From positions 34,793 through 98,792 of the forward strand of contig CAJUGE010000011.1 of NCBI GenBank assembly GCA_910586295.1: a stretch of 64,000 bases of DNA. Reading direction: 5' to 3'. How positions within the stretch are numbered: position 1 is the first letter of the stretch; every line of letters begins with the position of its first letter. This document shows, one piece after another, positions 54,971 to 64,000 of the stretch. The stretch comes from an uncultured Bacilli bacterium (GTDB taxonomy: Bacteria > Bacillota_I > Bacilli_A > RF39 > UBA660). A program made the translations under genes and the position numbers. The notes below the pieces were generated by a model. The model had not been told where the DNA came from. It was given only the letters and a program-made list of their open reading frames with translations, and searched no databases.

Positions 54971-55507
54971 ATGAAAACTAAAGAAGTTTATGAAGAAAAA
55001 ATCGTGCCTGCTTTAACTGAAAAATTTAAATACACTTCAAGAATGCAAGTGCCTAAGTTAGAAAAAATAGTATTAAACATGGGTGTAGGAGATGCTACAC
55101 AAGACTCTAAATACTTAGATGCTGCTGTAAAAGAATTAGAAGTAATCGCAGGACAAAAGCCAATTATTACAAGTGCTAAGAAATCAATCGCAGGATTCAA
55201 ACTTAGAGAAGGTAATAAAATAGGATGTAAAGTAACATTACGTGGAGAAAACATGTACAACTTCTTAGAAAAGCTTATAACAATCGCACTTCCACGTGTA
55301 CGTGACTTCAGAGGAATTTCAAAAGGAAGTTTTGATGGAAGAGGAAACTATACTCTAGGAATAAAAGAACAACTAATATTCCCAGAAGTAGACTACGATG
55401 CAGTAATCAAAACTAGAGGATTAGATATTTGTATAGTAACAACTGCAAAAACTAATGAAGAGGCTCTAGAACTACTAAGTGGTTTCGGTTTACCTTTCAA
55501 GAAATAA
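54971..55507 (+). CDS. rplE: 50S ribosomal protein L5
   Basis: 178 aa, binds 5S r[19 protein letters not shown] and [21 protein letters not shown] blocks; [19 protein letters not shown] near the end. Confidence 0.97.
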   Translation: MKTKEVYEEKIVPALTEKFKYTSRMQVPKLEKIVLNMGVGDATQDSKYLDAAVKELEVIAGQKPIITSAKKSIAGFKLREGNKIGCKVTLRGENMYNFLEKLITIALPRVRDFRGISKGSFDGRGNYTLGIKEQLIFPEVDYDAVIKTRGLDICIVTTAKTNEEALELLSGFGLPFKK

Positions 55508-55520
55508 GGAGGAGCATAAA

Positions 55521-55706
55521 TTGGCAAAGACAAGTAAAAAAGTAAGCTGGAAAAGAGGCTCTAAATTCAGTGCTAGAAATTACACTAGATGTGAAAGATG
55601 CGGTAGACCTCATGGAGTATTGAGAAAGTTCGGATTATGCCGTATATGTTTTAGAGAACTAGCTTACAAAGGACAAATACCAGGCGTTAAAAAGTCAAGT
55701 TGGTAA
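55521..55706 (+). CDS. rpsN: 30S ribosomal protein S14, zinc-binding type
   Basis: 61 aa from a TTG start with AGGAGGAG upstream; no ATG fits the family start MAKTS. Four cysteines (CERCGR and CRIC) form the zinc ribbon of the short Z type. Confidence 0.95.
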   Translation: MAKTSKKVSWKRGSKFSARNYTRCERCGRPHGVLRKFGLCRICFRELAYKGQIPGVKKSSW

Positions 55707-55726
55707 GAAGGGAGGACTATAGTAAA

Positions 55727-56119
55727 ATGAATGATATAGTTTCAGACATGCTTACGAGAATTCGTAATGCAAACGCAATGAGATATAAAACAGTTGATGT
55801 ATTAAGTTCAAAAATGACAAAAAGATTAGCTGCTATATTAGAAAGCGAAGGATACATAAGTGGCTTCGAAGAAAAAGAAGAAGGCGCTAAAAAAATGTTA
55901 ACATTAAATTTAAAATATGGTTCAAGAAAAGAAAGGGTTATCACTGGTCTTAAAAGAATTAGTAAACCTGGACTTAGAGTTTATGTAAAAGCTGAAGAAG
56001 TTCCAAGAGTATTAAATGGACTTGGAATTGCTATAGTATCAACTTCAAAAGGAATAATGACAGATAAGGAAGCAAGAAAAGAAAACCTTGGTGGAGAAGT
56101 TCTTGCATATATCTGGTAA
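55727..56119 (+). CDS. rpsH: 30S ribosomal protein S8
   Basis: 130 aa. [15 protein letters not shown] start and [20 protein letters not shown] end. ATG 55727 has GGGAGG 10 bases upstream; the longer frame from 55700 overlaps rpsN. Confidence 0.96.
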   Translation: MNDIVSDMLTRIRNANAMRYKTVDVLSSKMTKRLAAILESEGYISGFEEKEEGAKKMLTLNLKYGSRKERVITGLKRISKPGLRVYVKAEEVPRVLNGLGIAIVSTSKGIMTDKEARKENLGGEVLAYIW

Positions 56120-56128
56120 GGAGTTAAT

Positions 56129-56665
56129 ATGAGCAGAATAGGTAAAAGAGAATTAGTTATACCTGAAGGTGTAACAGTTAATGTTAACGATAATAACTTA
56201 AAAGTATCTGGGAAACTAGGTGAAATGGAATTAAACATTAAACCTGGAATTAAAGTAGAAACAAATGATGGAAAAGTTCTTGTAAAAAGGTCTAACGACT
56301 CAAAAGAACAAAAACAACTTCATGGAACAACAAACGCTAACATAGCAAATATGTTAACAGGAGTAAGCACAGGCTTCAAAAAAGAATTAGAAATAAACGG
56401 TGTTGGTTACAAGTTTGCAGTACAAGGTAACACTCTTACAATAAATGCAGGATACAGCCACCCAGTAAAACTGGATGCACCTGCAGGAATTAAATTAGAG
56501 TGCCCAAGTCAAACTGAACTAACAATAAGCGGTTTCAACAAACAAGTAGTTGGACAATTTGCTGCTCAAGTACGTGAAGTAAGAGAACCTGAACCTTACA
56601 AAGGAAAAGGAATCAAATACAAAGATGAAACAATAAGACGTAAGGAAGGAAAGAAAGCTGCATAG
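56129..56665 (+). CDS. rplF: 50S ribosomal protein L6
   Basis: 178 aa, two repeated domains. SRIGKRELVIPEGV start and PEPYKGKGIKYKDETIRRKEGK end. Confidence 0.97.
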   Translation: MSRIGKRELVIPEGVTVNVNDNNLKVSGKLGEMELNIKPGIKVETNDGKVLVKRSNDSKEQKQLHGTTNANIANMLTGVSTGFKKELEINGVGYKFAVQGNTLTINAGYSHPVKLDAPAGIKLECPSQTELTISGFNKQVVGQFAAQVREVREPEPYKGKGIKYKDETIRRKEGKKAA

Positions 56666-56676
56666 GGAGGTAAAAT

Positions 56677-57030
56677 ATGATAAAAAAAGAATCAAAAAAC
56701 GTAAGTCGTATTAAAAGACACGCTCGTATCAGAAAAAACTTATCTGGTACAAGTGAAACACCTAGATTAAATGTATTTAGAAGTAATACAAACATCTATG
56801 CTCAAATAATAGATGATACTAAAGGTGTAACATTAGTAAGTGCCTCTTCATTAGATATGAAACTTAAGAAAAATGATATCGAAACTGCAAAAAAAGTTGG
56901 TGCTGAAGTTGCTGCAAGAGCAATCAAAGCTGGTATCAAAGAAGTTGTATTCGATCGTGGCGGATATGCTTATCACGGAAGAGTAAAAGCCCTAGCAGAT
57001 GGAGCCCGTGAAGCTGGACTTAAATTCTAA
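56677..57030 (+). CDS. rplR: 50S ribosomal protein L18
   Basis: 117 aa, 5S rRNA binding. [20 protein letters not shown] and [32 protein letters not shown] upstream. Confidence 0.97.
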   Translation: MIKKESKNVSRIKRHARIRKNLSGTSETPRLNVFRSNTNIYAQIIDDTKGVTLVSASSLDMKLKKNDIETAKKVGAEVAARAIKAGIKEVVFDRGGYAYHGRVKALADGAREAGLKF

Positions 57031-57046
57031 AGGGAGGATATTATTA

Positions 57047-57622
57047 ATGAAAGAAAATAATAAAGAGAATATAAAAAACAATAACAACAATAGAGAAAAC
57101 AGAAGAAGAGAAAGAAACAATAAAAAAGAGTTCGTTAAGAAAAGCCCTTACGAAGAAAAAGTAATTTCAATTGGACGTGTATCAAAAACAACTAAAGGTG
57201 GACGTACAATGAAATTTACTGCTACTGTTGCAGTTGGTGACAGAAAAGGTAAAGTTGGACTTGGAACAGGAAAAGCAAACGAAGTTCCAGAAGCAATTTC
57301 AAAAGCAATCAAAGCTGCTGAAAAAAATGTTATAAAAGTGAACTTAGTTGAAGACAGAACTCTTAGCCACGATTGTATAGGTGTATGTGGAGCTGCTAAA
57401 GTTTTAATCAAACCAGCGCCAGCAGGACGTGGAATAGTTGCTGGAGGACCAGTACGTAACGTATTAGAACTTGCAGGTGTAAAAGACATAGTATCAAAAT
57501 CACTTGGAAGCAATACACAAATAAACACTGCGAAAGCTGCAATGGATGCTTTAAAACAGCAAAGAAGCGCTGAACACATAGCACAATTGCGTGGTAAAAA
57601 AGTAGAGGAGATTATAGGATAA
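57047..57622 (+). CDS. rpsE: 30S ribosomal protein S5 with Asn-rich N-terminus
   Basis: 191 aa. The body is standard ([39 protein letters not shown]). The first ~35 residues are Asn/Arg/Glu-rich low complexity, longer than usual. ATG 57047 follows GGGAGG; the open frame further up lies inside rplR. Confidence 0.95.
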   Translation: MKENNKENIKNNNNNRENRRRERNNKKEFVKKSPYEEKVISIGRVSKTTKGGRTMKFTATVAVGDRKGKVGLGTGKANEVPEAISKAIKAAEKNVIKVNLVEDRTLSHDCIGVCGAAKVLIKPAPAGRGIVAGGPVRNVLELAGVKDIVSKSLGSNTQINTAKAAMDALKQQRSAEHIAQLRGKKVEEIIG

Positions 57623-58065
57623 TGAAACTAAATGAATTAAAAAATCATCCTGGATCTACTCATACAAGAAAAACAGTAGGTAGAGGACCAGGAAGTGGAT
57701 TAGGAAAAACAAGTGGACGTGGAGAAAAAGGACAAAAAGCACGTTCAGGAGCAAGCATCAAGCCTTGGTTTGAAGGTGGACAAAACCCACTATACAAAAG
57801 AATCCCAAGTCGTGGATTTAATAATGCTAGATTTACTAGAAGATATAGTATAGTAAATGTAAGTGACTTAAACAGATTCGACGATGGAGCAACTGTAACA
57901 CCTGAAACTTTAAAAGAATGTGGACTAGTTAAAAAAGAATTATGTGGTATCAAAATCTTAGGAAGTGGTACACTTGAAAAGAAATTAACAGTCAAAGCTA
58001 ATGTGTTTACAAACAGTGCAATAAACAAAATAGAAAGTATTGGTGGAAAAGTTGAGGTGATTTAG
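57622..58065 (+). CDS. rplO: 50S ribosomal protein L15
   Basis: 147 aa. Gly-rich N-terminus [21 protein letters not shown] and [14 protein letters not shown]. One-base overlap with rpsE; secY begins directly after its stop. Confidence 0.96.
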   Translation: MKLNELKNHPGSTHTRKTVGRGPGSGLGKTSGRGEKGQKARSGASIKPWFEGGQNPLYKRIPSRGFNNARFTRRYSIVNVSDLNRFDDGATVTPETLKECGLVKKELCGIKILGSGTLEKKLTVKANVFTNSAINKIESIGGKVEVI

Positions 58066-59322
58066 ATGTTTGCAAGTTTAAAGCAAATATTTAAGAAAAC
58101 TAACGTAGACCTTAGAAACAGAGTAATATTTACATTAGTTGCTTTATTTATATTTTCACTAGGAAATGCAATAGTAGTACCTAACGTTAACGTTAATACT
58201 GGAGATTTAGGTTTCTTAGAATTATTAAACATAATGAGTGGTGGAGGACTAAAAAGATTTAGTATCTTTGCTCTAGGAGTAATGCCTTACATCACAGCAT
58301 CAATAATTCTTCAAGTTTTACAAATGGATTTAATGGGAATATCTTACTTCCAAGAACTAAAAGAAATGGGAGAAGAAGGAAGAAGAAAAATAAATAAGAT
58401 TAATAGATATTTAGGAATATTCTTCGCATTCATAGAAGGTTACATTTATTCACTAATGTTCTTACAAAAGGGTGGTTCACCACTAGAATATGTACAAATA
58501 AGTGTAATACTAACAGCAGGAACAGCATTCCTACTTTGGTTAGGAGACGAAATCACTAACAAAGGTATTGGTAATGGAATAAGCCTAATAATAATGGCAG
58601 GAATAATAAACACAGTACCAAGCATGATGATAGACGCATTTAAGACTCTAGTTTCGGGAGGAGCTAATAGATTCTTAGGAAGCTTGTCATTTGCATTATT
58701 TATACTTATATATATAGGAATAATAGTAGGAGTAATATTTGTGACTGATGCTGAAAGAAGAATACCTATACAATATTCAAATAGAAGTACAGGAGCTTAT
58801 GGAAAGAACCAATCATTCTTACCATTAAGAATAAACAGTGCAGGAGTAATGCCAGTAATATTTGCATCAGCAATACTAGCGATACCAACTACACTAACAT
58901 ACTTCATAAAAGCTGAAGGATTTACTTCATTTGTAACTAAATATCTAACAACTACTACACCAATAGGATTTGTAGTATACATATTGTTAATAATATTATT
59001 TACTTATGGTTACACTTATGTAGCATCAGTAAATCCAGAAGACATATCTAAAAACTTGAACAAGCAAAATGGATACATTCCAGGAATAAGACCAGGAAAA
59101 GAAACAACAAAACATATATCAAAAGTATTATCAAGAATAACATTCTTAGGAGCAATATTCATAGCAATAATTGCAGCCCTACCAATAGTATTCAGTTGGG
59201 TATCTAAACTTCCAAGTACTGTATCTCTTGGAGGAACAAGTATTTTAATAGTAGTAGGAGTATTACTAGAAACTTACAAACAATTAGAAAGTTCACTAGC
59301 ATCACGTGCGTATAGGAGGTAA
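58066..59322 (+). CDS. secY: Preprotein translocase subunit SecY
   Basis: 418 aa, ten membrane helices forming the Sec channel. GVMPYITASIILQVLQMD plug/helix 2 region, ITNKGIGNGISLIIMAGI, and the SecA-binding loop PEDISKNLNKQNGYIPGIRPG. Starts the base after the rplO stop; AGGTGATTTAG includes its ribosome binding site. Confidence 0.97.
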   Translation: MFASLKQIFKKTNVDLRNRVIFTLVALFIFSLGNAIVVPNVNVNTGDLGFLELLNIMSGGGLKRFSIFALGVMPYITASIILQVLQMDLMGISYFQELKEMGEEGRRKINKINRYLGIFFAFIEGYIYSLMFLQKGGSPLEYVQISVILTAGTAFLLWLGDEITNKGIGNGISLIIMAGIINTVPSMMIDAFKTLVSGGANRFLGSLSFALFILIYIGIIVGVIFVTDAERRIPIQYSNRSTGAYGKNQSFLPLRINSAGVMPVIFASAILAIPTTLTYFIKAEGFTSFVTKYLTTTTPIGFVVYILLIILFTYGYTYVASVNPEDISKNLNKQNGYIPGIRPGKETTKHISKVLSRITFLGAIFIAIIAALPIVFSWVSKLPSTVSLGGTSILIVVGVLLETYKQLESSLASRAYRR

Positions 59323-59325
59323 AAA

Positions 59326-59985
59326 TTGAATATCATTTTTATAGCACCCCCAGCCGCAGGTAAAGGAACATACAGTAGTTTACTCAAAACAAAATATAAC
59401 TTCACACACATAAGTGCAGGAGATGTACTAAGAGAAGTTGTAAACACTGGCACACCTCTAGGTGAAGAAGTAAACAAAATAATGAAACGTGGAGAAATGA
59501 TAAACGATGAAATAATATGTAAGTTAATTGAAAGTAAACTTACACAAATAGATTTATCTAAACCCTTCATGCTAGATGGATTTCCAAGAAAGATAAATCA
59601 AGCACTAGAATTAGAGAAAATACTAAACAATCTAAAAATAAATGTGGATAAAGTAATATTTATAAACATTACAAAAGAAACAGGTCTTAAAAGAATATTA
59701 GGTAGAATAACATGTCCAGTTTGTAAAAGAATTTACAATCTAGAAAACCCTGAACTAACTCCTAAAAACATAGGTGTTTGTGACGACTGTAGCACAGAAC
59801 TAACTGGAAGAAAAGACGACACAAAAGAGGCATACGAAACAAGATATGATATATACATGAACGAAACTTTACCTTTAATAGAATATTATAAAGGTCATGA
59901 CAAGCTAGTTGAAATTGACGGAAGTGGTACAGTAGAAGAAGTATTTGAAAACATCGAAAACATATTAGGAGTAAAAAATGATTAG
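59326..59985 (+). CDS. adk: Adenylate kinase
   Basis: 219 aa. P-loop APPAAGKGTYSSLL (PPA instead of GPPG), DGFPRKINQA, and a zinc-type lid with CPVCKRIY and CDDC (fourth-ligand pattern CxxC...CxxC). TTG start with AGGAGG upstream is the only one that gives the N-terminal strand. Overlaps map by 8 bases. Confidence 0.95.
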   Translation: MNIIFIAPPAAGKGTYSSLLKTKYNFTHISAGDVLREVVNTGTPLGEEVNKIMKRGEMINDEIICKLIESKLTQIDLSKPFMLDGFPRKINQALELEKILNNLKINVDKVIFINITKETGLKRILGRITCPVCKRIYNLENPELTPKNIGVCDDCSTELTGRKDDTKEAYETRYDIYMNETLPLIEYYKGHDKLVEIDGSGTVEEVFENIENILGVKND

Positions 59986-60727
59986 TACAAAAAATGACGA
60001 AGAAATACGTCTAATGGAATATGCAGGCAAAGTTTGTTACGAACTATTAGAAGCTATGGAGGGATTCATAAAAGCTGGAGTAACAACAAAAGAAATAAAT
60101 GACTATGCTGATAAATTTATTAGAGACAAAGACTGCATTCCATCAGAATTAGGTTATGAAGGATACCCTGCAAGTATATGTACATCAATAAACGAAGAAG
60201 TAGTACATGGTATCCCAGGAAATAGAAGTCTTAAAAATGGAGATATAATATCATTAGACGTAGTTGCTTGTTATAAAGGCTATCATGCAGATACAGCAAG
60301 AACATATAAAGTTGGAGAAGTATCTAAAGAAGTAGAAAACCTTATGTTACACACAAAAGAAGCCCTTTACAAAGGACTAAGTGTAATCAAAGAAGGGGTA
60401 AAACTAAACGTTGTATGCGAAACAATTGAAAGTGTTGCTAATACCTATGGTTATGGAATAATAAGAGAACTAACTGGGCATGGAATCGGAAAGAGCATGC
60501 ACGAAGATCCTTATATTCCAAACTACAGTAACGAAGAAGCAAAAAACATCACACTTGAGTATGGGATGACTCTAGCAATCGAGCCAATGTTTAGTTTAAA
60601 AGGAAAAAAAGTGTGGTTATTAGAAGATGACTGGACAATTTCAACACAAGATGGGAGCCCAGCTGCTCACTATGAACACACAATAGTCGTAACCAAAGAA
60701 GGTTATAAAATACTAACAGGAGAGTGA
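59978..60727 (+). CDS. map: Methionine aminopeptidase type I
   Basis: 249 aa, removes the initiator Met. Dinuclear metal ligands: SLDVVACYKGYHADTART (two Asp), TGHGIGKSMHEDP (His), AIEPMFS (Glu) and AAHYEHTIVVT (Glu). Confidence 0.96.
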   Translation: MISTKNDEEIRLMEYAGKVCYELLEAMEGFIKAGVTTKEINDYADKFIRDKDCIPSELGYEGYPASICTSINEEVVHGIPGNRSLKNGDIISLDVVACYKGYHADTARTYKVGEVSKEVENLMLHTKEALYKGLSVIKEGVKLNVVCETIESVANTYGYGIIRELTGHGIGKSMHEDPYIPNYSNEEAKNITLEYGMTLAIEPMFSLKGKKVWLLEDDWTISTQDGSPAAHYEHTIVVTKEGYKILTGE

Positions 60728-60731
60728 ATAA

Positions 60732-60947
60732 ATGGCTAAGAAAGGTTATATAGAAGCGGAAGGAAAAGTTTTAGAAGTAATTCCAGGTGGAGACTTCAAG
60801 GTAAAACTTGAAAACGGTCATATTGTAGAAGCTCGCGTTTCTGGAAAAATGCGTTTAAACCTTATTCGTATCTTTCCAGGTGATACAGTATTACTAGAAA
60901 TCCCAATTTGTGACTTAACACGTGGGCGTATAATATATAGAAAATAA
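60732..60947 (+). CDS. infA: Translation initiation factor IF-1
   Basis: 71 aa OB-fold. [23 protein letters not shown] and [16 protein letters not shown] are canonical. Starts 4 bases after map. Confidence 0.96.
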   Translation: MAKKGYIEAEGKVLEVIPGGDFKVKLENGHIVEARVSGKMRLNLIRIFPGDTVLLEIPICDLTRGRIIYRK

Positions 60948-60958
60948 TGGAGGTATGA

Positions 60959-61075
<117 letters not shown>

Positions 61076-61087
61076 TAGGAGGTTATT

Positions 61088-61453
61088 ATGGCACGTATAA
61101 AAAATATTGATTTACCAAAAGATAAAAGAGTTGTAATAGGACTAACTTATATCTACGGAATAGGTCCATCAAGAGCAAAGAAAATTTGTGCATCTGCTGG
61201 AGTTAGCGAAGATATAAGAGTAAAAGATTTAAGCATTGACGATATAAACAAACTAAGAAAAGAATGTGATAACTATGTATTAGTAGGAGATTTAAAACGT
61301 GAAGTTGAAATGAACATCAAAACTAAGATGGAAATCAATTCTTATCAAGGAACTAGACATAAAAAAGGTCTTCCAGTAAGAGGACAAAGAACTAGTAGAA
61401 ATGCAAGAACTCGTAAAGGTAAAGCTAAAACAATAGCTAATAAGAAAAAATAG
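61088..61453 (+). CDS. rpsM: 30S ribosomal protein S13
   Basis: 121 aa. [20 protein letters not shown] start, GSxRAKKI-like [13 protein letters not shown], and C-terminal [19 protein letters not shown]. Confidence 0.97.
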   Translation: MARIKNIDLPKDKRVVIGLTYIYGIGPSRAKKICASAGVSEDIRVKDLSIDDINKLRKECDNYVLVGDLKREVEMNIKTKMEINSYQGTRHKKGLPVRGQRTSRNARTRKGKAKTIANKKK

Positions 61454-61464
61454 GAGGTTAAATA

Positions 61465-61848
61465 ATGGCATATAATAGAAGAAAAAGAAAAGTCAAGAAA
61501 GATGTCACTGTCGGACAAGCTCACATACATGCAACATATAATAACACAATCGTAACAATCACTGACGAAGAAGGCGGAGTAGTAAGTTGGGCTTCAGCTG
61601 GTTCAATAGGATATAAAGGTTCAAAGAAGAAAACTCCTTTTGCAGCAGGACAATCAGCAGAAGCAGCAGGAAAGGCTGCATACGACCAAGGACTTAGAAA
61701 AGTTTCAGTATTCGTTCGTGGAATTGGAGGCGGACGTGAAACTGCTATACGTAGTTTACAAACTGCTGGGTTAGAAATAACTGGAATTACAGACGTAACA
61801 CCAGTACCACATAATGGATGTAGACCACCTAAGAGAAGACGTGTTTAA
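61465..61848 (+). CDS. rpsK: 30S ribosomal protein S11
   Basis: 127 aa. [36 protein letters not shown] and [12 protein letters not shown] are standard. Confidence 0.97.
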   Translation: MAYNRRKRKVKKDVTVGQAHIHATYNNTIVTITDEEGGVVSWASAGSIGYKGSKKKTPFAAGQSAEAAGKAAYDQGLRKVSVFVRGIGGGRETAIRSLQTAGLEITGITDVTPVPHNGCRPPKRRRV

Positions 61849-61865
61849 GGAAAGGGGTAATTATT

Positions 61866-62816
61866 ATGTTAAGATTTGAAAAACCAGTATACAAAGTAGT
61901 TGAATATGAAGAAAACAATTTCTTTGGAAAATTTGTACTAGAACCACTAGAAAGAGGATTTGGTACAACTCTAGGAAACGCTTTAAGAAGAGTAATGTTA
62001 TCTAACTTACCTGGAAGTGCTGTAAAAAGCATAAAAATTGAAGGTGTATTACATGAATTCCAAAAAATTGATGGAATAGTAGAAGATGTTACTGAAATAG
62101 TTTTAAACATGAAAAAACTAGTTGTTAAAAACTATGTTGAAGAAGATAAAAAACTATACTTAAAAGTTAATAGAGAAGGAGTTGTAACAGCTGGTGATAT
62201 TACTCCTGACGCTGATGTTGAAATAGTTAACCAAGACTTAGTGATTGCAACATTAGCAAAAGGCGGAAGTTTAGACATGGAAATTACTATAGGCAATGGC
62301 CGTGGATATGTAGATGCTAAAGAAAATAGAAAAGAAATGAAGAACATAGAAGTTGGAGTAATACCAATCGATTCATTATATAGTCCAATCGAAAGAATAA
62401 GTTATGAAGTAGAACCTGCACGTGTAGGACAAAGTGAAAATTACGATAAACTTGTTATGGATGTATATACAAATGGATCAATGACTCCACAAGAAGCAAT
62501 CGCTTTAGCAAGTAGAATATTAATAGAACATTTTGATGTATTAACTAAACTAAATAAAATCGCAGACATGACAGGACTTCTAGCAGACAAAGAAGAAGAT
62601 CCAATCCAAAAGACACTAGAAACACCTATCGAAGAATTAGACCTTTCTGTAAGAGCATACAATTGCTTAAAGAGAGCAGGTCATCATACATTACAAGATT
62701 TAACTTCATTAACTGAGTCTGAAATGATGAAAATAAGAAATCTAGGTAAAAAATCATTAAAAGAAGTTATGGATAAAATTAAAGAAATGGGACTTAAGTT
62801 CCGTGACGAAGAATAG
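61866..62816 (+). CDS. rpoA: RNA polymerase alpha subunit
   Basis: 316 aa. N-terminal dimer domain with PLERGFGTTLGNALRRVMLS and DGIVEDVTEIVLNMK. The alphaCTD has ELDLSVRAYNCLKRAGHHTL and IRNLGKKSLKEVMDKI, containing the UP-element binding residues. Ribosome binding site AAAGGGG. Confidence 0.97.
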   Translation: MLRFEKPVYKVVEYEENNFFGKFVLEPLERGFGTTLGNALRRVMLSNLPGSAVKSIKIEGVLHEFQKIDGIVEDVTEIVLNMKKLVVKNYVEEDKKLYLKVNREGVVTAGDITPDADVEIVNQDLVIATLAKGGSLDMEITIGNGRGYVDAKENRKEMKNIEVGVIPIDSLYSPIERISYEVEPARVGQSENYDKLVMDVYTNGSMTPQEAIALASRILIEHFDVLTKLNKIADMTGLLADKEEDPIQKTLETPIEELDLSVRAYNCLKRAGHHTLQDLTSLTESEMMKIRNLGKKSLKEVMDKIKEMGLKFRDEE

Positions 62817-62825
62817 GAGGTACTT

Positions 62826-63170
62826 ATGGCATTATATAGAAAATTAAATAGAGATACTAAAAAAAGAAGAAGTATCCTTTCTGGACAAACAAAAACTGTA
62901 ATAATGAACGAGCGTATTGAAACAACTGAAGAAAGAGCAAAAGAAACAAGAAAATTTGTTGAGAAAATGATTACTTATGCTAAAAAAGGTGATCTTAGCT
63001 CAAGAAGAAAGGCTCTTGCATTCCTAGAAAACGATACAGAAGCTGTAAAGAAATTATTTGATGAACTAGCACCTCGTTATGCTGATAGACAAGGTGGATA
63101 CACTAGAATAATCAAATTAAAAGAAAGAATAGGAGACGACGCTTTAATAGTAAGTCTAGAATTAGTATAA
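62826..63170 (+). CDS. rplQ: 50S ribosomal protein L17
   Basis: 114 aa. [19 protein letters not shown] start, [21 protein letters not shown] and [17 protein letters not shown]. Last gene of the superoperon; a terminator follows. Confidence 0.97.
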   Translation: MALYRKLNRDTKKRRSILSGQTKTVIMNERIETTEERAKETRKFVEKMITYAKKGDLSSRRKALAFLENDTEAVKKLFDELAPRYADRQGGYTRIIKLKERIGDDALIVSLELV

Positions 63171-63201
63171 AAAAACACTCCAGATTATTGGAGTTTTTTT
63201 A
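63171..63201 (+). terminator. Terminator of the ribosomal superoperon
   Basis: ACTCCA (63177-63182) pairs with TGGAGT (63189-63194), extended by A/T pairs, and followed by a T-run. Confidence 0.9.
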
Positions 63202-63318
63202 TTAATATAATCTATAAATTTTATTGAAAAGATTCACTATAAGTTGTCTCTTTTAAGAGAAAATATAAATTATTGTTTAACCTACAACTCTAAATATTTC
63301 TTACAAAAAGATAGACAT

Positions 63319-63367
63319 AAAGTTCTAGAACAAAATAAAATACAAGACTATTGACATCTAGAACTTT
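63319..63367 (+). promoter_or_regulatory. Inverted repeat around the -35 of the last gene
   Basis: AAAGTTCTAGA (63319-63329) and TCTAGAACTTT (63357-63367) are a perfect 11-bp inverted repeat. The left half holds the 10-bp palindrome GTTCTAGAAC; the right half lies between -35 and -10. Candidate repressor sites, or a hairpin. Confidence 0.5.
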
Positions 63368-63379
63368 TTATGGTACAAT
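63351..63379 (+). promoter_or_regulatory. Strong promoter of the 108-aa unknown gene
   Basis: TTGACA (63351-63356), 17 bases, TACAAT (63374-63379), the best promoter match in the window. Confidence 0.75.
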
Positions 63380-63405
63380 TATAATCAGTTAAGGGGGAAA
63401 AGGAA

Positions 63406-63732
63406 ATGAATAAAGAAGAAAAAAGGGAAATGAAAGAAAGGTTGCAAGCACTAAAAATATACTTAAAATTATCACAAGAAGCAATTATAGAGTGTCAAAG
63501 AAATGAAGTAATATCTTCAAAGAAATGGTTCAGATATTATGGTTTATACTGTGCAGGAAAAGATATTCAAGCAGACACTAGAGCTTTAGGAGAAGAATTA
63601 TTAAACAAAACTCAAAGTTTAAAAGCTTCACTAGGTTATGGTATAGACTTAATAGAAAGTTCTAGTATGGTAATAGCTAAGGACCTTAGTCAAGAAACAT
63701 CATTAGAAGAAACATCATCAAGACATATGTAA
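63406..63732 (+). CDS. Unrecognised 108-aa protein
   Basis: Small, soluble, mostly helical protein (MKERLQALKIYLKLSQEAIIE, SSKKWFRYYGLYCAGKDI, LGEELLNKTQSLKASLGYG). It ends in a Ser/Glu-rich tail. No family recognised. Ribosome binding site AAGGGGGAAAAGG is very strong, and the promoter is near-consensus with operator-like repeats. It is flanked by terminators on both sides, so it is a self-contained regulated gene. Confidence 0.65.
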   Translation: MNKEEKREMKERLQALKIYLKLSQEAIIECQRNEVISSKKWFRYYGLYCAGKDIQADTRALGEELLNKTQSLKASLGYGIDLIESSSMVIAKDLSQETSLEETSSRHM

Positions 63733-63736
63733 TTAC

Positions 63737-63765
63737 AAACTTCAGTTAATCGCTGGAGTTTTTTC
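63737..63765 (+). terminator. Terminator of the 108-aa gene
   Basis: AAACTTCAG (63737-63745) pairs with CTGGAGTTT (63753-63761), one G-T pair, then T-run. Confidence 0.8.
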
Positions 63766-63875
63766 ATGTTAATTCATATATAAAGTAAAATTAATAAATA
63801 AAATTCATAATATTAATATATTATTATAAATAAAAAAGTAAAATTATGTGAAAAGATAGCAGGATAAAATCGCGT

Positions 63876-64000
63876 TTACTGGGATTGAGAGGTAATCCTT
63901 TTTAATTCATCAGTATTTAGATATTTAAAAATAGTAGAAATTTCTTCTTCAAAATTTTGTCCTATACGAAATCTAATTAATTTTAAACTCTTATTATAAA
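63876..64000 (-). CDS. C-terminal end of a minus-strand gene cut by the window edge
   Basis: Open frame ending TAA at 63878-63876 and running off the window. It encodes NKSLKLIRFRIGQNFEEEIS and ends DELKRITSQSQ. Codon use fits a real gene; only about 40 residues are visible, so no function can be given. Confidence 0.45.
   Translation of the reverse strand, partial: YNKSLKLIRFRIGQNFEEEISTIFKYLNTDELKRITSQSQ

Overview
The window is very AT-rich, has strong purine-rich ribosome binding sites, and reads as one contiguous chromosome segment of a Gram-positive, low-GC Bacillota. A delta subunit of RNA polymerase (RpoE) points to the Bacilli side. Gene order echoes Bacillus subtilis in several places: prfA-prmC-spoIIR-mntP-murA, rplI-dnaB, YycJ-rlmH, YitT-like gene-ftsE-ftsX-peptidase, whiA-clpP-gap-pgk-tpiA-gpmI, and the S10-spc-alpha ribosomal block. 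Sporulation genes spoIIR, gerQ, spo0A and whiA indicate an endospore former or a recent descendant of one. UGA is a stop codon, because prfB (RF2) keeps its UGA-regulated frameshift site, so this is not a code-4 mollicute. A gut lineage such as RF39 or a relative of Erysipelotrichia would fit, but that is inference from gene style. No rRNA, tRNA or CRISPR array was found.

Layout. 0-6.6 kb: rpoE, prfA, prmC, a uracil-glycosylase-like gene, a MazG-like gene, spoIIR, mntP, murA and a degenerate SGNH protein. 6.6-10.3 kb: prfB with programmed frameshift and pduL on the minus strand, then gerQ and a D,D-carboxypeptidase. 10.3-11.1 kb: an internally deleted IS3-type element with intact-looking ends. 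11.2-15.6 kb: rplI, dnaB, a LysM-G5-M23 cell-wall protein, a YycJ-type hydrolase and rlmH. 15.7-17.6 kb: a large minus-strand orphan with an ADP-ribosyltransferase-like C-terminus. 17.7-22.4 kb: YitT-like protein, ftsEX with its coiled-coil M23 partner, and whiA. 22.4-28.8 kb: a frameshifted hydrolase, an unknown 335-aa gene, clpP, a nucleoside kinase and gap.

28.8-43.7 kb: a glycolytic cluster (gap, pgk, tpiA, gpmI) interrupted by minus-strand cargo (a DUF4143 ATPase and a cadC-cadA metal efflux pair) and by an HD protein, a zincin-like protein, a decayed ORF6N gene and spo0A. Spo0A-box-like repeats at exact 10-bp spacing lie upstream of spo0A. A tandem pair of ABC half-transporters follows, with a nearly identical ATP-binding tract. 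43.7-49 kb is an accessory island: a P-loop kinase-like gene, two DUF6624 paralogues flanking a frameshifted DUF4143 ATPase, a small ART-like gene, a possible small structured RNA and a methyltransferase with an internal deletion. 49-63.2 kb is the continuous S10-spc-alpha superoperon from rpsJ to rplQ, including secY, adk, map, infA, rpmJ and rpoA. It is preceded by a strong promoter and a GC-richer leader. The window ends with an unknown 108-aa gene behind a strong promoter with operator-like repeats, and the tail of a minus-strand gene.

Functionally the window combines translation and secretion (ribosomal block, prfA, prfB, prmC, map, rlmH), wall synthesis and division (murA, D,D-carboxypeptidase, ftsEX and two M23 proteins), central glycolysis, and sporulation control. 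The most unusual material is the ART-like orphan at 15.7 kb, the 44-48 kb island, the 0A-box array, and two start regions that are embedded in terminator-like hairpins.
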